From JANYJJ01 sp038241115 (lineage in GTDB: Bacteria; Pseudomonadota; Gammaproteobacteria; Burkholderiales; Burkholderiaceae_C), in contig JBBRGA010000078.1 in NCBI GenBank assembly GCA_038241115.1, positions 1-16,398 on the forward strand: a stretch of 16,398 nucleotides of DNA, read 5' to 3'. Numbering within the stretch: the stretch's first letter is position 1; each line of letters begins with the position of its first letter. This document shows, piece after piece, positions 15,260 through 16,398 of the stretch. A program made the position numbers and the translations under genes. Below the pieces are notes generated by a model that worked only from the letters and a program-made list of their open reading frames with translations, did no database searches and had not been told where the DNA came from.

Positions 15260-15433
15260 CGGGGTGTGGTGCGAGGTGACCTTGCCTCGCACCCGCACCC
15301 TGGACCCCGCACCCCGCACCCCGCACCCGTTCGCCCTGAGGTATCGAAGGGCCAGCGTGATAGACGAACCCGTCCCCAGACACCTCAGGACGATTGAAAA
15401 CACGATCTCAGCCCGAACGGATTGGGGGGTTGT
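15260..15433. repeat. repeat-rich gap: hairpin, heptamer microsatellite and REP-like palindromes
   Basis: Three structures fill this gap. GGTGCGAGG (15268-15276) with CCTCGCACC (15285-15293) is a perfect 9-bp hairpin after xerC without a T-run. ACCCCGC is repeated three times exactly (15304-15324) with degenerate copies around it. GTTCGCCCTGAGGTATCGAA (from 15329, running on to GGGC at 15352) and TCAGCCCGAACGG (15408-15420) resemble arms of the REP-type GTTCGCCCTGAGC...TCGAAGGGC elements common in Burkholderiales. The xerC and helicase genes converge here, so the hairpins may also end transcription. Confidence 0.6.
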
Positions 15434-16398
15434 TCACCCACCCTCAACCCGCCACCACTTTGGCAACAGCGCTCTCACCTCCGGGCGCGCAAAGCGGTCG
15501 TCCATCAAATGCAAATGACCTTGGTCTGACGTCGTGCGAATGATGCGGCCCGCGGCTTGCACCACCTTTTGCAAGCCGGGGTAGAGGTAGGTGTAGTTGT
15601 GTCCCGCGCCGAACAAAGTCTGCATGCGGTCTTTGATTTGCTCGTTCACAGGGTTCACTTGCGGCAACCCCAGTGTGGCGATGAATGCGCCGATCAAGCG
15701 GCGCCCGGGCAGGTCGATGCCTTCGGCAAACGCGCCGCCCAAGACCGCAAACGCGATGCCTCGGCCGTGTGTGGTGAAGCGCGCCAAGAACTGCTCGCGT
15801 TCGGCCTCTGTCATGCCGCGCGACTGCTCCCACGTCGCCACCTCGGGGTGCTGGGCTTGCATGGCGCGCGCGACTTTTTGCAGGTAATCGAAGCTGCTGA
15901 AAAAAGCCAGATAGTTGCCGGGCGCTTGCGCAAATTGCCGCGCCATCAAGTCGACGATGGGCTGCACCGACGCACCGCGGTCGGCGTAGCGCGTCGAAAT
16001 ATCGCGGCGCAAATGCACGCTTAACTGCGCCGCAGAAAAAGGCGACGCCACGTCGACGCACAGCGTGTTTTCGGGCAAACCCAGCAGGTCGAGGAAATAG
16101 GCTGTGGGGCTCAAGGTGGCAGAAAACAAGGTGGCGGTGTGGGCTGCTGCGAAGCGCGCTTTCAGATGAGGCGCGGGCACGATGTTGCGAACGCACAGCA
16201 CCGAGTCGGTGGGCTCTATTTCAGCGATGTCGCCGACTGCGATCAGGGTGATGTCGAACAGCGAATGGTCGGCGAAACTCTCACACATGCGCGCGAAATG
16301 CAGGGTGTCAAAGTACACACCGAGCAAGGCTGCAGGCAGGCCCTCGGGATGCGCCGCCAAGTGTTCAGAAAACGCGGCGTTCACATTGCTCAGCGCGC
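15434..16398 (-). CDS. DinG/Rad3-type ATP-dependent DNA helicase, C-terminal part (truncated by window edge)
   Basis: The last 321 or so residues of an XPD/DinG-like superfamily 2 helicase are present. The frame continues without a stop to the right edge, so the N-terminal Walker A and iron-sulphur regions would lie outside. Visible elements are SATLSP (the start of the second helicase domain), a FFSSFDYLQ strand, VLGGAFAEGIDLPGRRLIGA (motif V region) and QAAGRIIRT (motif VI with its arginine finger), followed by DDRF. The domain is of the helicase C2 type. Such enzymes unwind damaged or structured DNA. Whether this is DinG or a relative cannot be told from the C-terminus. The nearby GTG at 16384 is internal, not the start. 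Confidence 0.85.
   Translation of the reverse strand, partial: ALSNVNAAFSEHLAAHPEGLPAALLGVYFDTLHFARMCESFADHSLFDITLIAVGDIAEIEPTDSVLCVRNIVPAPHLKARFAAAHTATLFSATLSPTAYFLDLLGLPENTLCVDVASPFSAAQLSVHLRRDISTRYADRGASVQPIVDLMARQFAQAPGNYLAFFSSFDYLQKVARAMQAQHPEVATWEQSRGMTEAEREQFLARFTTHGRGIAFAVLGGAFAEGIDLPGRRLIGAFIATLGLPQVNPVNEQIKDRMQTLFGAGHNYTYLYPGLQKVVQAAGRIIRTTSDQGHLHLMDDRFARPEVRALLPKWWRVEGG

Overview
The window looks like a chromosomal segment of a Burkholderiales bacterium, most probably Comamonadaceae. The grounds are high-GC coding style, the order metK | two LpxL/HtrB-type acyltransferases - dapF - DUF484 - xerC, an ahcY - tlyA - metF run headed by an SAH riboswitch, and intergenic palindromes of the kinds common in that family. 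Genus cannot be told from sequence alone.

Layout. (1) 1-860 is mobile gene-cassette material: an integron attC site (44-167), then a HI1419/HI1420-type toxin-antitoxin pair with its own promoter and palindromic operator. No integrase is visible. (2) 860-1424 holds no gene I can support. (3) 1425-2402 is glucokinase. It converges with a leftward methyl-cycle run of ahcY, tlyA and metF (5693 to 2404), preceded by an SAH riboswitch at about 5783-5852. (4) 5921-7926 runs rightward with a HAD-IIB phosphatase and a translationally coupled YbfB/YjiJ-type MFS transporter. A leftward terminator hairpin and the C-terminal remnant of a VapC/PIN toxin follow, then a secreted esterase (8324-9187). (5) metK runs leftward (10598 to 9414), separated from the esterase by a bidirectional terminator, with a leader of about 170 nt that has switch-like complementarities. 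(6) Divergent from metK is a rightward block of two lipid A-type acyltransferases, dapF, DUF484 and xerC (10787-15259). (7) A repeat-rich gap with heptamer repeats and REP-like arms precedes the C-terminal part of a leftward DinG/Rad3-type helicase that runs off the right edge.

How the genes fit together. MetK makes S-adenosylmethionine (SAM), methyltransferases such as TlyA spend it, AhcY clears the S-adenosylhomocysteine (SAH) product, and MetF supplies methyl-THF to remake methionine. Three of the four steps are therefore encoded within about 8 kb, with SAH sensing at the ahcY promoter. The metK-divergent block is housekeeping envelope and chromosome maintenance: LPS acylation, meso-DAP for lysine and peptidoglycan, and XerCD dimer resolution.

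The parts most worth a second look are the attC/toxin-antitoxin cassette whose own attC seems to have decayed, the metK leader, the possible terminator attached to the SAH riboswitch, and the vapC remnant. I did not find a clear multi-gene novel system.
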